Below, piece by piece: positions 33,771 through 42,193 of a DNA stretch of 64,000 nucleotides. Position 1 is the first letter of the stretch. The number at the start of each line of letters is the position of its first letter. The translations under genes were made by a program, and so were the position numbers. Origin of the DNA: Nocardia jejuensis NBRC 103114 (GTDB taxonomy: Bacteria; Actinomycetota; Actinomycetes; Mycobacteriales; Mycobacteriaceae); assembly GCF_001613145.1 (NCBI RefSeq), contig NZ_BDBU01000019.1:1-64000 (forward strand), given 5' to 3'. The notes below the pieces were generated by a model. That model worked only from the letters and a program-made list of their open reading frames with translations, did not search any database and was not told the DNA's origin.

Positions 33771-34484
33771 CTCGGCCCGGCAGATCCGTGTTCGCAACGC
33801 CCTCGGCACGAGTGGCGATCGATGCGAGCGGGAGCTGAGGCAGGCAGCGAGGTCAGGTCTTGCCCACCTCGACCAGGACAGCACGGTGCCGGTGAGCATG
33901 TGCAATTTACCGCGGTGCCACGAAGCGAACTGTGAGGCGACGATTGTCTGCGCGGCGAGCACGACTGCTTCGGCGCCGCATCCTCCTTCCACATTGACGA
34001 CCCGCGTCGGGCTCGGCTCACATACCGGTGCGGCAATGCCGCGGCTGTGCATGGAACCTGGTGGAGGTCGAAACATCGGGCGGGCCGACGCTGCGTATTG
34101 TGTAGCGGGCAATCGAGCGAGACCTGATAACCGAGGAGCGGGCAGGACTACGCACAAGAGCGACTTTGGGCCTGACCCAATTGTGCCGAACATATTCCGA
34201 CAGCAGACTGCGCCTGGTGCGGGCCACCGACTACGGACGACCCGTGCGCAAAGATGACTCGATATCGGCGAGCCCGCTCGGTATCGCTGTGGCTCACGGG
34301 CTTCGCCGCACAACACAGGTCGAGGCAGCTCGCGACGGTCGAGGAGATCTCGATCAACCACAAGAGTCTGAGAGTTGGCTCGAGCCAGCATCCGAACAAC
34401 AAACACGATCGACACCGGACGGGGTACCTACCGACACCAGCGGGCAGTGCGAACCCCCGCGGAGCTCATCTCGCACAGTTGGAG
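33771..34484. other. Non-coding, rearranged stretch
   Basis: Only short, conflicting open frames. This is probably decayed insertion-sequence or gene debris between the IS3 remnant and the BadI-like gene. I see no promoter or RNA gene. Confidence 0.35.
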
Positions 34485-35312
34485 TCAGGCGAACCGGCTG
34501 AAGTCGGCTGCGCGCTTCTCGGTGAACGCGTGCACACCCTCGAGGCTCTCCTCGGTCTGATAGAACGCGTCCAAGCCGGCGAAAGCCAGGCTACCAATAC
34601 CTCCGAGATGATCGGAATCGGCATTGAACGAACTCTTGAGGAAACGAATCGCCGTCGGAGACAGCAACGCGATGTCCTCGACCCACCGCCTGGCTTCGTC
34701 CATCAACTCATCGGCCGGCACAACAGCATTCACCAGCCCCCATTCCAATGCCTTCGTCGTGTCGTACTGACGGCACAGGAACCAAACCTCCCGTGCTCGC
34801 TTCTCCCCTATAGCTCGCGCCAAGAACCCTGTCCCGAAACCCGCATCGAAGGAACCCACTCGGGGGCCGGCCTGACCGAATCGGGCGCTTTCGCTGGCGA
34901 TCGACAAATCACAGATCACATGCAGAACATGCCCTCCGCCGATAGCGACACCATTGACCGCCGCAATTACCGGCTTGGGGATATCACGTATCACCTTCTG
35001 CAGATGCTCGATCTCCCACAGGCCCGATTCACCTGTGCCGTAGTTGCCGCTGGCAGCCTTGAGCTTGATATCACCGCCACTGCAGAAGGCCTTGTCCCCA
35101 GCGCCGGTGAGGATGACCGCCCGCACTCGTTTGTCTGCCCAAGCCGCACGGAACGCACGGATCAGCTCCTCCACGGTCTTTCCCCGTAAGGCGTTGAGTC
35201 GCTCCGGGCGATTGATCGTCAGCACTCCCGCAGGGGCGTGCACTTCATAGGTGATGTCTTCGAACTCGCACGGAATGCGCGGATGTTCGTGACCAGCCGA
35301 AGATGTGCTCAT
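34485..35312 (-). CDS. BadI-like 2-ketocyclohexanecarboxyl-CoA hydrolase
   Basis: 275 residues from ATG at 35312 with GGGAGG 7 nt upstream. Crotonase fold of the MenB/BadI type: FCSGGDIKLK, AAVNGVAIGGGHVLHVICDL, then GPRVGSFDAGFGTGFLARAI and RAREVWFLCRQYDTTKALEW. This last block (GSxDxGxGTxFLAR.IGEKRAREVW) is what I recall from BadI, and differs from ordinary enoyl-CoA hydratases. BadI hydrolyses the ring of 2-ketocyclohexanecarboxyl-CoA to pimeloyl-CoA. It is separated from the ligase by the IS3 remnant and faces it. Confidence 0.8.
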   Translation of the reverse strand: MSTSSAGHEHPRIPCEFEDITYEVHAPAGVLTINRPERLNALRGKTVEELIRAFRAAWADKRVRAVILTGAGDKAFCSGGDIKLKAASGNYGTGESGLWEIEHLQKVIRDIPKPVIAAVNGVAIGGGHVLHVICDLSIASESARFGQAGPRVGSFDAGFGTGFLARAIGEKRAREVWFLCRQYDTTKALEWGLVNAVVPADELMDEARRWVEDIALLSPTAIRFLKSSFNADSDHLGGIGSLAFAGLDAFYQTEESLEGVHAFTEKRAADFSRFA

Positions 35313-35847
35313 GATGGCCTCCCATAACCGTGAACTGGGCCGGAGATTCCAGCAACTTCCGATTCCCCTCATCAGAACCGGAGCAATTTGCTGGAACCTC
35401 CTACCTCAGGGACGCTAGGACCAACCGCGCAAAAACTCAACCCTTCGGTCGAATTTTATCCGTATCAGTCAATTAGGCGTTGGATCGGTCGACCCAGAGG
35501 CGATAGTTCACCGTCGTGCGAGCCGAATTTCCCCGCGCAACATCGCAACCGGTCCCTCCTTGCACCGGCCGACTGCACCCGTTGACCCTCAAGCGGCCCA
35601 GCCGCCTCGACTGCCACCAGGAGAGCTGCGCACCCTGTCGCGATGCCAGCCGCGCAATAAACCAGTGCCGGACTGCCACGCCCAACACGAGGGGCACCAA
35701 TGCTGGCGCTCGTCCGGAACTTAACAAACGTGGCACCTCGAACTACAAGTCGTGACGTGCCGCCGGAACTAAACCACTACTCGTCACACACTGCCCCGGC
35801 TGACAATTGAGCAAGCCAGGGATTCGTGCGTTCGAGGCCGAGGCAAA
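35313..35847. other. Intergenic stretch between BadI-like gene and permease
   Basis: About 530 bp without supported genes. It should contain the BadI-like promoter near 35320-35420 (minus strand) and the end of the permease transcript. No palindrome of the shared operator type was found here. Confidence 0.35.
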
Positions 35848-37281
35848 CTATTCAGCCACGGGAGCCTCGACGCTACCCGCGGCCGGAAACACAGCACCCC
35901 GATCGACGACAGCCCTCGCGCGGGTGCCGCGCCAACGCCTCACGAGATGGACCGCCACGAACACGGCTGGGGCGATCAAACCCAACCCGAGTTGCTCCCG
36001 GGAATCGGGCAGGATCAGCATTGTGACGACGATTCCGACGAGCAACCCCACGGTGAGCCAACTCAGATAGGGATATCCCCACATCCGCACAGGCAGGGCC
36101 CCGCCCTCGCGCTCGATCATCTTCCTGAGTCGAATCTGCGACGCCGCGATCGCCGCGTAGATAAGCAATGCGACCCCACCTGCAGCGTTGAGCAAAAAAG
36201 TGAACACTGATTCGGGTGCGGCATAGGCGATCCCGACTGACACCCAGCCAGCCAAGGTCGCCAGCAGAATGGCCCGCACCGGTGTACCCCGTCGGGAGGT
36301 CGCGGCCAACACGCGCGGAGCTTCATGACGAGCAGCCAACGAGAACAACATGCGCGACGACACGTAGATCCCCGAGTTGAGCACCGACAGCACAGCAGTC
36401 AGCACAACCACCTGCATCGCCTGCGACGCGCCCGGCACACCTACACCGTCCAGCAACGTGACAAAGGGACTCTCACCTGTCGTGACCTGCGTGTACGGCA
36501 CAAGCAGAACGATCAGCGTGACCGACCCCACATAGAAGATGATGACGCGCCACACCACGGTGACAGCTGCACGAGCGACCGCGCGGACCGGGTCGTTCGC
36601 CTCGGCGGCCGCAACCGTGACTATTTCGGCACCGAAGTACGAGAACACCACAACCACCAGCGCACTTAGCACCCCGCCGACACCAGCGGGCATGACACCA
36701 TCGGCTGTCACCGCCACGGCGTGCATCCTCTGATCCGGCAACAGGTCGAAGACACCAGCAATGGCAATAGTCAGGAACGCAACGATCGCCGCGACTTTGA
36801 TGGAGGCGAACCAGAATTCAGCCTCCCCGAAGCTGCGCACGGACAGCAGATTCACCGCCGTCATGGTCGCCATGATCGCCGCAGCGATGACCCACAAGGG
36901 CACACCCGGTAGAGCGCGTCCGATGATGGCAGCCCCAGCCGTTGCCTCGAACGCGACGACGACCACCCAGAAGTACCAATACGTCCAGCCGATGACGAAC
37001 CCTGCTCCATTTCCAAGCGCCAGCCGCGCATAGTCGGCGAAAGACCCGGTCGACGGGAGCGCAGCAGCCATCTCCGCGAGCATCCTCATCACGAGAACCA
37101 GCACCACGCCGCCAACGGCGTAAGCCACCGGTGCCAGCGCACCCGCAGTGTGGATGACCGCGCCCGAACCCACGAACAGGCCGGCACCGATGATCCCGCC
37201 CAGGGCGATCATGGACAAGTGACGCGAGCGCAACGCTCGCCGCAAAGTTGGGCCCGGCCCGGGCTCGAAAACGGTCGGCAT
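35848..37281 (-). CDS. APC-superfamily amino-acid/organic-cation permease (GabP/AnsP type)
   Basis: 477 residues from ATG at 37281 with GAGGAG 7 nt upstream. The start fits AAT-family permeases: LRRALRSRHLSMIALGGIIG, then GAGLFVGSG, with twelve hydrophobic helices in all. Further family landmarks are GSFADYAR and VVVFSYFGAEIVTVAAAEAN. It is a proton-coupled importer of an amino-acid-like or small organic acid substrate. Its promoter carries the same operator word as the enoyl-CoA hydratase gene, so it probably imports a compound of that pathway (inference). Confidence 0.85.
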   Translation of the reverse strand: MPTVFEPGPGPTLRRALRSRHLSMIALGGIIGAGLFVGSGAVIHTAGALAPVAYAVGGVVLVLVMRMLAEMAAALPSTGSFADYARLALGNGAGFVIGWTYWYFWVVVVAFEATAGAAIIGRALPGVPLWVIAAAIMATMTAVNLLSVRSFGEAEFWFASIKVAAIVAFLTIAIAGVFDLLPDQRMHAVAVTADGVMPAGVGGVLSALVVVVFSYFGAEIVTVAAAEANDPVRAVARAAVTVVWRVIIFYVGSVTLIVLLVPYTQVTTGESPFVTLLDGVGVPGASQAMQVVVLTAVLSVLNSGIYVSSRMLFSLAARHEAPRVLAATSRRGTPVRAILLATLAGWVSVGIAYAAPESVFTFLLNAAGGVALLIYAAIAASQIRLRKMIEREGGALPVRMWGYPYLSWLTVGLLVGIVVTMLILPDSREQLGLGLIAPAVFVAVHLVRRWRGTRARAVVDRGAVFPAAGSVEAPVAE

Positions 37282-37392
37282 GGGATTCTCCTCGATCTCT
37301 TGCATGCGAGGGCGATCGCGGGGCGGGCGTTGCCACGCGGGAGGGCAGGCTGCGGGGCGGTCTCCGGTTCGCGCGTTTGAATAGTTCCCGCA

Positions 37393-37422
37393 AATCTAAC
37401 TGATTCGATCGATCGATACAAT
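37393..37422 (-). promoter_or_regulatory. Promoter with shared operator for the permease gene
   Basis: On the minus strand: -35 TTGTAT (37416-37421), 17-bp spacer, -10 TAGATT (37393-37398), with transcription starting about 105 bp before the ATG. The plus-strand word ATTCGATCGATCGATACAAT (37403-37422) covers the -35 and spacer. It is nearly identical to the word at the hydratase promoter. Confidence 0.6.
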
Positions 37423-37929
37423 ACTTTCGAGTTCATACCTCTCGACACGCTCGATTCGCAGTGCGATCCCGGCTAGCACCCTGGCTACCGCATCGAACAC
37501 GAGATTCGAAGAACCGCAACGACATCGACGATGCCGAAACACTCTCCGACCCGTCGCTGGCGCCTGCCAGTCACTTCTTCCTTACTGGCCAAAGGTTCAG
37601 ATGCAGGTCAGCGTCCGTGGAACTGCGATTCGGAGATTGATAGGTCTCCAGCTCGGTCGGCAACAGCGCCAACAAATCCTTGCCTGGCCGACCACGCGCC
37701 AGACCCCCGGGGCTGCCCCGAGTGCGGGTGCGCACCGTCGGCGATGCGTCCAGCCGCTGCCAGCCGAGATGGGCAGTCGAGTCGTCGAAGTTTGGGGTTG
37801 AACCGTAACGGCATCAACGGCAATCCCGCACGGGTCGGAGCCGTCGGTCTGCGCTTTCACATGCTGATCAAAGGCCCAGACGGGTTCACACCGTATGTCG
37901 CCGCACCTACACCGAGTGCGCGCGCCTTC

Positions 37930-37972
37930 AGTTCTGGCCGCCGATAAGGTTCACTTATCGGCTGCCAGAACT
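37930..37972. terminator. Long hairpin, terminator-like on the plus strand
   Basis: Two 18-bp arms (AGTTCTGGCCGCCGATAA and its complement with one mismatch) around a 7-nt loop, followed by a T-rich tract (TTTCGTTTGTTTCG) beginning about ten bases later. The stem is much longer than most actinobacterial terminators. It could also be an RNA structural element. Confidence 0.5.
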
Positions 37973-37985
37973 CACCATAATGTTT

Positions 37986-38018
37986 CGTTTGTTTCGTGTG
38001 CCTACAACGTAACAAACG
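37986..38018. repeat. Inverted repeat CGTTTGTT / AACAAACG
   Basis: Eight-base arms (37986-37993 and 38011-38018) separated by 17 bases, just after the hairpin. It looks operator-like, but no adjacent gene is convincing. Confidence 0.35.
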
Positions 38019-38648
38019 CAACGAATTATCACGGGGATCTGGGGACCGTAAAACCTGCGCCCATGAATGCCCCGCTTGGAGAGGCCATGACGTCGACAAC
38101 CCGGGGACGACCCCTGCCCGACGCAACGTCACTGTGACGAACCACGGGAGTCCCACCGAGCATCCGTGCGAGTGTCTGGCATACGCGGCCGAGCTGCGAC
38201 GATGTCACCTGAGGGACGTGCCTATAGTTCCCAGGAACGGAGCGGACGTTCAGCTCGCGCAAGAGACCGAGGTTGGGCTCAAGCGCCGCGCGAAGACACG
38301 GGCAGATCGGTTCATATGCCCTCACTGAGGGGCGAGACGATCGGTCCACTGTTTTTCCAGGCATGCCTGGCGGAGTTTGGTACATCTACCGACATCGGTA
38401 TGCCTACCCGTCCCGCAAGCGCCCCTCAACGGATGTTCGCTCGAAGCGACAGGAGGGTGAGGCCAGCGCTGTCCTAACTCCAACTGTCTCGGAGAACTGT
38501 TCCGGATAGGGGCGCGAACTGGGGATACTGCCATCAGCGCGCCATCTGTCGGGGTGCGGCAATTGGGATTCGTCGACGCACCGAGGGGTGCTGGGAGTTG
38601 CGCCATGCCCCGGCATCTCCGAGTTGCCGCCCCTCCATCGAATTGCTG

Positions 38649-38664
38649 TAATACCGAGGTATTA
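38649..38664 (+). promoter_or_regulatory. Palindromic operator of the toxin-antitoxin pair
   Basis: TAATACC-GA-GGTATTA, a perfect palindrome, overlaps the -10-like TATTAT (38660-38665) and lies 11 bases before the GTG start. It is suited to autoregulation by a ribbon-helix-helix antitoxin. Confidence 0.6.
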
Positions 38665-38675
38665 TCGTAGGTGTT

Positions 38676-38963
38676 GTGGAGTACGAGTGGGCACCGACAG
38701 CCAAGCAGTTCCTCCAGCGGTTCCAGGTCCAGGCCTGGGAGGTGATGGAAGTGTTGTTCTCGGCGCGCCGATGGCCACGGCCGGCCCGGACAGGCCAAAA
38801 TCTGCCGGTCCTGACCGTATGGGGCCGCAGCGACGACGGGCGAGCGCTCATCGTCGTCCTGCGGCAACCGGACTCGCACTCCGCGCGCTGGCAGATCCTC
38901 ATGGCCGTGCCCATGGGCGAACATCAGCAGACCGAGTACAACGCATGGGAGGCCAACCAATGA
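38676..38963 (+). CDS. BrnT-like toxin
   Basis: 95 residues from GTG. The opening MEYEWAPTAKQFLQRFQVQA followed by WEVMEVLFSARR matches the F-W-D..KA..NL..HGV-type start of BrnT/DUF497 toxins. The end GRALIVVLRQP...RWQILMAVPMGEHQQTEY parallels the RelE-like sheet and the ISARRA..ER..Y tail. BrnT is a ribosome-dependent-type RNase of the RelE fold. The toxin precedes the antitoxin, as in brnTA, and their frames overlap by four bases. Confidence 0.6.
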   Translation: MEYEWAPTAKQFLQRFQVQAWEVMEVLFSARRWPRPARTGQNLPVLTVWGRSDDGRALIVVLRQPDSHSARWQILMAVPMGEHQQTEYNAWEANQ

Positions 38964-39286
38964 GCGATCCGCAGGACCAGGGCTACCCGAGCGCTCCCGA
39001 GGACGCCGCGGACTTCCTCAACGGCCTCGTCTTCGATGACACCGCGCCCACACCCGAACTCCCGCCGACCTCCGAGCAACTCGAAGCCGGCATGGTCACC
39101 ACGTCCCTCAAGCTGCCGCCCGAACTGCGTAACCGCCTACGCGCGACCGCCGCCGAGCACTGCATTCCCATGGGCGCCCTGATCCGCCAGTTCTGCGAAA
39201 TGGGTTTAGCTGCCCAACAGCCCGACCGGATGATCCCGTTGTCAGATGCCATCCGGGTGCTGTCGAGCCTGCGCGAAACCGCATGA
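38960..39286 (+). CDS. Ribbon-helix-helix antitoxin (BrnA-like)
   Basis: 108 residues. The ATG overlaps the toxin stop by ATGA. The C-terminal half contains a MetJ/Arc-type motif (TTSLKLPPELRNRLRATAAE, then HCIPMGALIRQFCEMGL). The N-terminal half is an acidic, disordered toxin-binding arm. It should neutralise the preceding toxin and bind the palindrome in front of the pair. The order and overlap are strong evidence for a type II module, but the exact family is inferred. Confidence 0.65.
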   Translation: MSDPQDQGYPSAPEDAADFLNGLVFDDTAPTPELPPTSEQLEAGMVTTSLKLPPELRNRLRATAAEHCIPMGALIRQFCEMGLAAQQPDRMIPLSDAIRVLSSLRETA

Positions 39287-40213
39287 CGTCACACGGAACT
39301 CCGTCAGGGCTACCGCGCGCCGTGATCTCTGCCCACAGTTCCCTAGCCAGTGGTGAGACGGCGAGCCCGCGCAGGCGCAAGATCAGAACGTCTCCGGGGA
39401 ATCTGCTGGAGATCAATCGGAATGGGGCGACCAACCACCTAACAGGTCGGTTCGCGATCGGGCTCTACGGCAGAAATGCGGCATAGTTGTCTTCAAACCC
39501 ACCGCGATCGGGACCAATCCCAGCTTTGCACAAGCGAGTTCAGTGGCATGCACCATGACCTTGCGCCGGATCTCTCGACTTGATTCATGGCGTTCCTCCC
39601 ACACAGCTATACCTGCGTCAGGTTCTGTATTACCTTTCCCCCAGAGGTGCTCTCTTTATCGGCGCAGCTCCATTTCCAAAGTGCCATCGCTGAGGTTCCG
39701 TTGGACTTCGACGAGGTCGCTGATCATGGATTCATGTCAGAACTGCACGCAGTCCGACCACGACCACTCTCGAAAAACGATTTGGCGTTCAAAGTTGAAG
39801 AGGGTGACTGGGCGGGCCCAGAAGGGCAGCTAGGCGCGTGAAGGAGCGCCCACGCACGTCACCCAGATCCTGACAGACTCCGTCGACTGTGCGGCAGCAG
39901 TACAAGCAACCACTTCCAGAGTGGTTCACCAGTTTGACCTGCTATTCCAGCTTGCGATGATCTCGAATGCAGAGTCCAGAAAGAGCCGCGTTCACGCCTG
40001 AGGTGCAGGAATCGATGCAGGTGTAAGGCGTGCCACGGCCCAGGCACTCAGCTTACCCGACCAAACCGTCGGAGAAACCGATCAGTTCGTATTGAACGGT
40101 GCGCATAACGATCCTGGCACCATCACCAAGACGAGGACGGCACAGCATTCGACAGGAGTCGGCGCATCAGAACACCACAACGAACAGGCCAGAATGGTCA
40201 CCCAGGGGGGCCA
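39287..40213. other. Non-coding stretch after the toxin-antitoxin pair
   Basis: About 930 bp. An 84-codon plus-strand frame (39587-39841, MAFLPHSYTCVRFCITFP) has no clear ribosome site and no family. Nothing else is supported. Confidence 0.35.
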
Positions 40214-41413
40214 TTACGTCAACGTTGCGTATCGTTGCGTACACAATCGGACAAATGTCTCCAACTGCAATGGCGTAGGATGGACCACACCCCACGGATT
40301 GTGAAGCTGTATCCCGCTACGAGTAAGTCCGACGATCTGATACGCATGGTGCGGATAGATACCGCGAGGCGGGGTATTCAGTCTATGTAGCGCATCGGCT
40401 GTCACTACGATCGGCTTGTGGTTGTTCAACCGGTCGCGGAATTCTCGAAGAAGGGTCGATCCGTTCGTCGGCATTTGCCGGACTTCGGCAGGCTCACCGC
40501 TGAGTTGTGCAAGAAGGTTCGCATGATCCCATGCGGGTATGCCACAATCGAGTCGGTTGTAGCCGAGCGGGGGCGAGCTTGGCGAGGACGACAAATCCCC
40601 ATCGTGCCGAACTGAATCGACCCATTCCTTCTTCGAAGACGCCCACTTCTTCCCCCAATCCCTGAGCTGCTCGTCGGTCCAGGCCTGGTCCTCGGCCGCG
40701 AGAGCCTTCTCAAGAAGGGAGGGCCACGCGCACGTGGGGCCACGCGCTCCGATCGGTTCGCGGCGTCGACCAGAACCAGCGTAAGGAACTTCGTCACTGA
40801 TTCGAAAGATCGTCGTTCCACCGATGGGGTAAGCGACCGGATTTTCCTTCGTCGCGCGTTCGATCGAATGTAGCGTCACCTCGTAGATACCGTCGCCGCG
40901 CGAGACAATCGCGTTTTTGATGGCCTCGGGGCGATGCTCCGCGACCGCTCCAATGGTCGCGATAACACCACAGTCATGGATAATTCCTTGGTTCGCTTGG
41001 AATCTCGTAGGATACCCATCGAAGGCCGGAGCGTCGACAGGTCGAAAAGCTACCACAGGGATATGGGGGCCATAGTCGTTCGTGCACATCGGTCTTCGTA
41101 CCTCGACGACACGGTCGAAATGTTTGGTCGGCGACATGTCCTGCGCGACATCATCGATCAATCGTTTGAGTTCTCGATCGACATCGTCGTATTCTCGCAC
41201 CTTGCTCTGAAGCGCATGAGCAAGTTCTCGCGGGTACCTGACCAACATCTCGTCGCTGATGAGCGATATGTCCTGATTGAGCGTCGATCGAATGCGGCGC
41301 ACCAACTCCACGAGTTCGCTGATCATCTCTGTGCACACATCGCAGCGAGCACCCGCGCCCTCCGGCAACCACAGAGACTCCTCAGCCGAGTGTGCGTGAC
41401 CGAGTTGAGCCAC
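40214..41413 (-). CDS. Calpain-like (peptidase C2) cysteine protease
   Basis: 399 residues from GTG at 41413 (GGAGG about 13 nt upstream; the exact start is uncertain). The N-terminal 130 residues are helical and charged. The catalytic domain contains IIHDCGVIATIGAVA (nucleophile Cys with the oxyanion Gln two turns before), the family marker CAWPSLLEKALAAEDQAW, then the His motif HHAYQIVGL and the Asn motif IQLHNPWG. These are the Cys-His-Asn blocks of calpains. Prokaryotic calpain-like proteases are few. No signal peptide or partner is visible, so it may be cytosolic or exported by a non-Sec route. Confidence 0.75.
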   Translation of the reverse strand: MAQLGHAHSAEESLWLPEGAGARCDVCTEMISELVELVRRIRSTLNQDISLISDEMLVRYPRELAHALQSKVREYDDVDRELKRLIDDVAQDMSPTKHFDRVVEVRRPMCTNDYGPHIPVVAFRPVDAPAFDGYPTRFQANQGIIHDCGVIATIGAVAEHRPEAIKNAIVSRGDGIYEVTLHSIERATKENPVAYPIGGTTIFRISDEVPYAGSGRRREPIGARGPTCAWPSLLEKALAAEDQAWTDEQLRDWGKKWASSKKEWVDSVRHDGDLSSSPSSPPLGYNRLDCGIPAWDHANLLAQLSGEPAEVRQMPTNGSTLLREFRDRLNNHKPIVVTADALHRLNTPPRGIYPHHAYQIVGLTRSGIQLHNPWGVVHPTPLQLETFVRLCTQRYATLT

Positions 41414-41752
41414 GTGCTATCGATCGCCTCCAAGGACGACCGATGCGCGGATCGAGTCTCCGCAGCGTCTGCTCGATAGTCAGAACTCATTGCGAGTAGA
41501 CATCCGTGCAACGGTAGAGTGTTCAGCGGCCTCGTGCAGACCCTCGTTCCGCCGCCAAGAAGGTCGCATCGGCCGTCCTAGGATCACTTCGCTCCCTATA
41601 CCTTTCGTGCACCCCAAGAGCGCGGCTCTTGAACGCCCGGGGAGCGCTGCACTCGGCGGGTGTGACCAGCGCACAGTCATCCTTGTGAGCACTCTCTCGC
41701 TCGCGTCCGATAACATTCACCACGTCTGACATCGTCGATAGAAAGGCCGTTC

Positions 41753-42094
41753 ATGGCACGCAAGGTCGTAGTGACGCTCATCGACGACTTCGATGAGAAG
41801 TCCGCTGCGGAGGAGACGGTCTCGTTCGCACTGGACGGCGCTGCCTACGAAATCGATCTATCCTCGCGTAACGCCAAGCAACTGCGTGAACTCTTCGCCG
41901 AGTGGAGCGTGCACGCGCGACGCACGGGACGCACAGCCCGTACCAAGAACACCAAGGCCCGCCCCGCCAGTGACCGCGACCGCGAACAGAGCTCCGCCAT
42001 CCGAGAATGGGCACGTAACAACGGTTTCGATGTCTCGAGCCGTGGCCGCATCCAAGCCCATGTCGTCGCCGCCTACCACGTCGCCAACCCCTAG
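41753..42094 (+). CDS. lsr2: Lsr2 nucleoid-associated protein
   Basis: 113 residues, typical length. The dimerisation domain (MARKVVVTLIDDFDEKSAAE, then EIDLSSRNAKQLRELF) and the C-terminal AT-hook-like domain with the RGR core (VSSRGRIQAHVVAAYHVAN) are present. AAAGG precedes the ATG. Lsr2 binds AT-rich DNA and silences horizontally acquired genes in actinobacteria. A plasmid-borne copy could lower the fitness cost of the element and control its AT-rich regions. Confidence 0.95.
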   Translation: MARKVVVTLIDDFDEKSAAEETVSFALDGAAYEIDLSSRNAKQLRELFAEWSVHARRTGRTARTKNTKARPASDRDREQSSAIREWARNNGFDVSSRGRIQAHVVAAYHVANP

Positions 42095-42114
42095 CTATAG
42101 GAGCCCTCGCCACA

Positions 42115-42148
42115 GCTGTCGTATTACAAGTACCTGCAATACGGCAGC
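42115..42148. terminator. Hairpin between convergent Lsr2 and lysozyme genes
   Basis: An 11-bp stem with one mismatch (GCTGTCGTATT against AATACGGCAGC) with a 12-nt loop, just downstream of lsr2 and at the end of the converging gene. It lacks a T tract and is possibly bidirectional. Confidence 0.45.
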
Positions 42149-42193
42149 ACTCCCTCTATACGAGCGATCGTGCGCGCTAGAGCGCTCGTCGAA

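Larger units (their letters stand above)
37423..38640. other. Region without supported genes, with two inverted repeats
   Basis: Short frames on both strands lack ribosome sites. One plus-strand frame (37531-37947) ends inside the hairpin at 37930. A tiny frame starting at 38064 (MNAPLGEAMTSTTRGRPL, 24 codons) has a GGAGAGGCC stretch inside it and may be a gene remnant. Confidence 0.35.

Noticed and set aside
37531..37947. Plus-strand 138-codon frame
   Set aside because: It has no ribosome site and ends inside a hairpin. The translation shows no family-like pattern, so it is not called as a gene.
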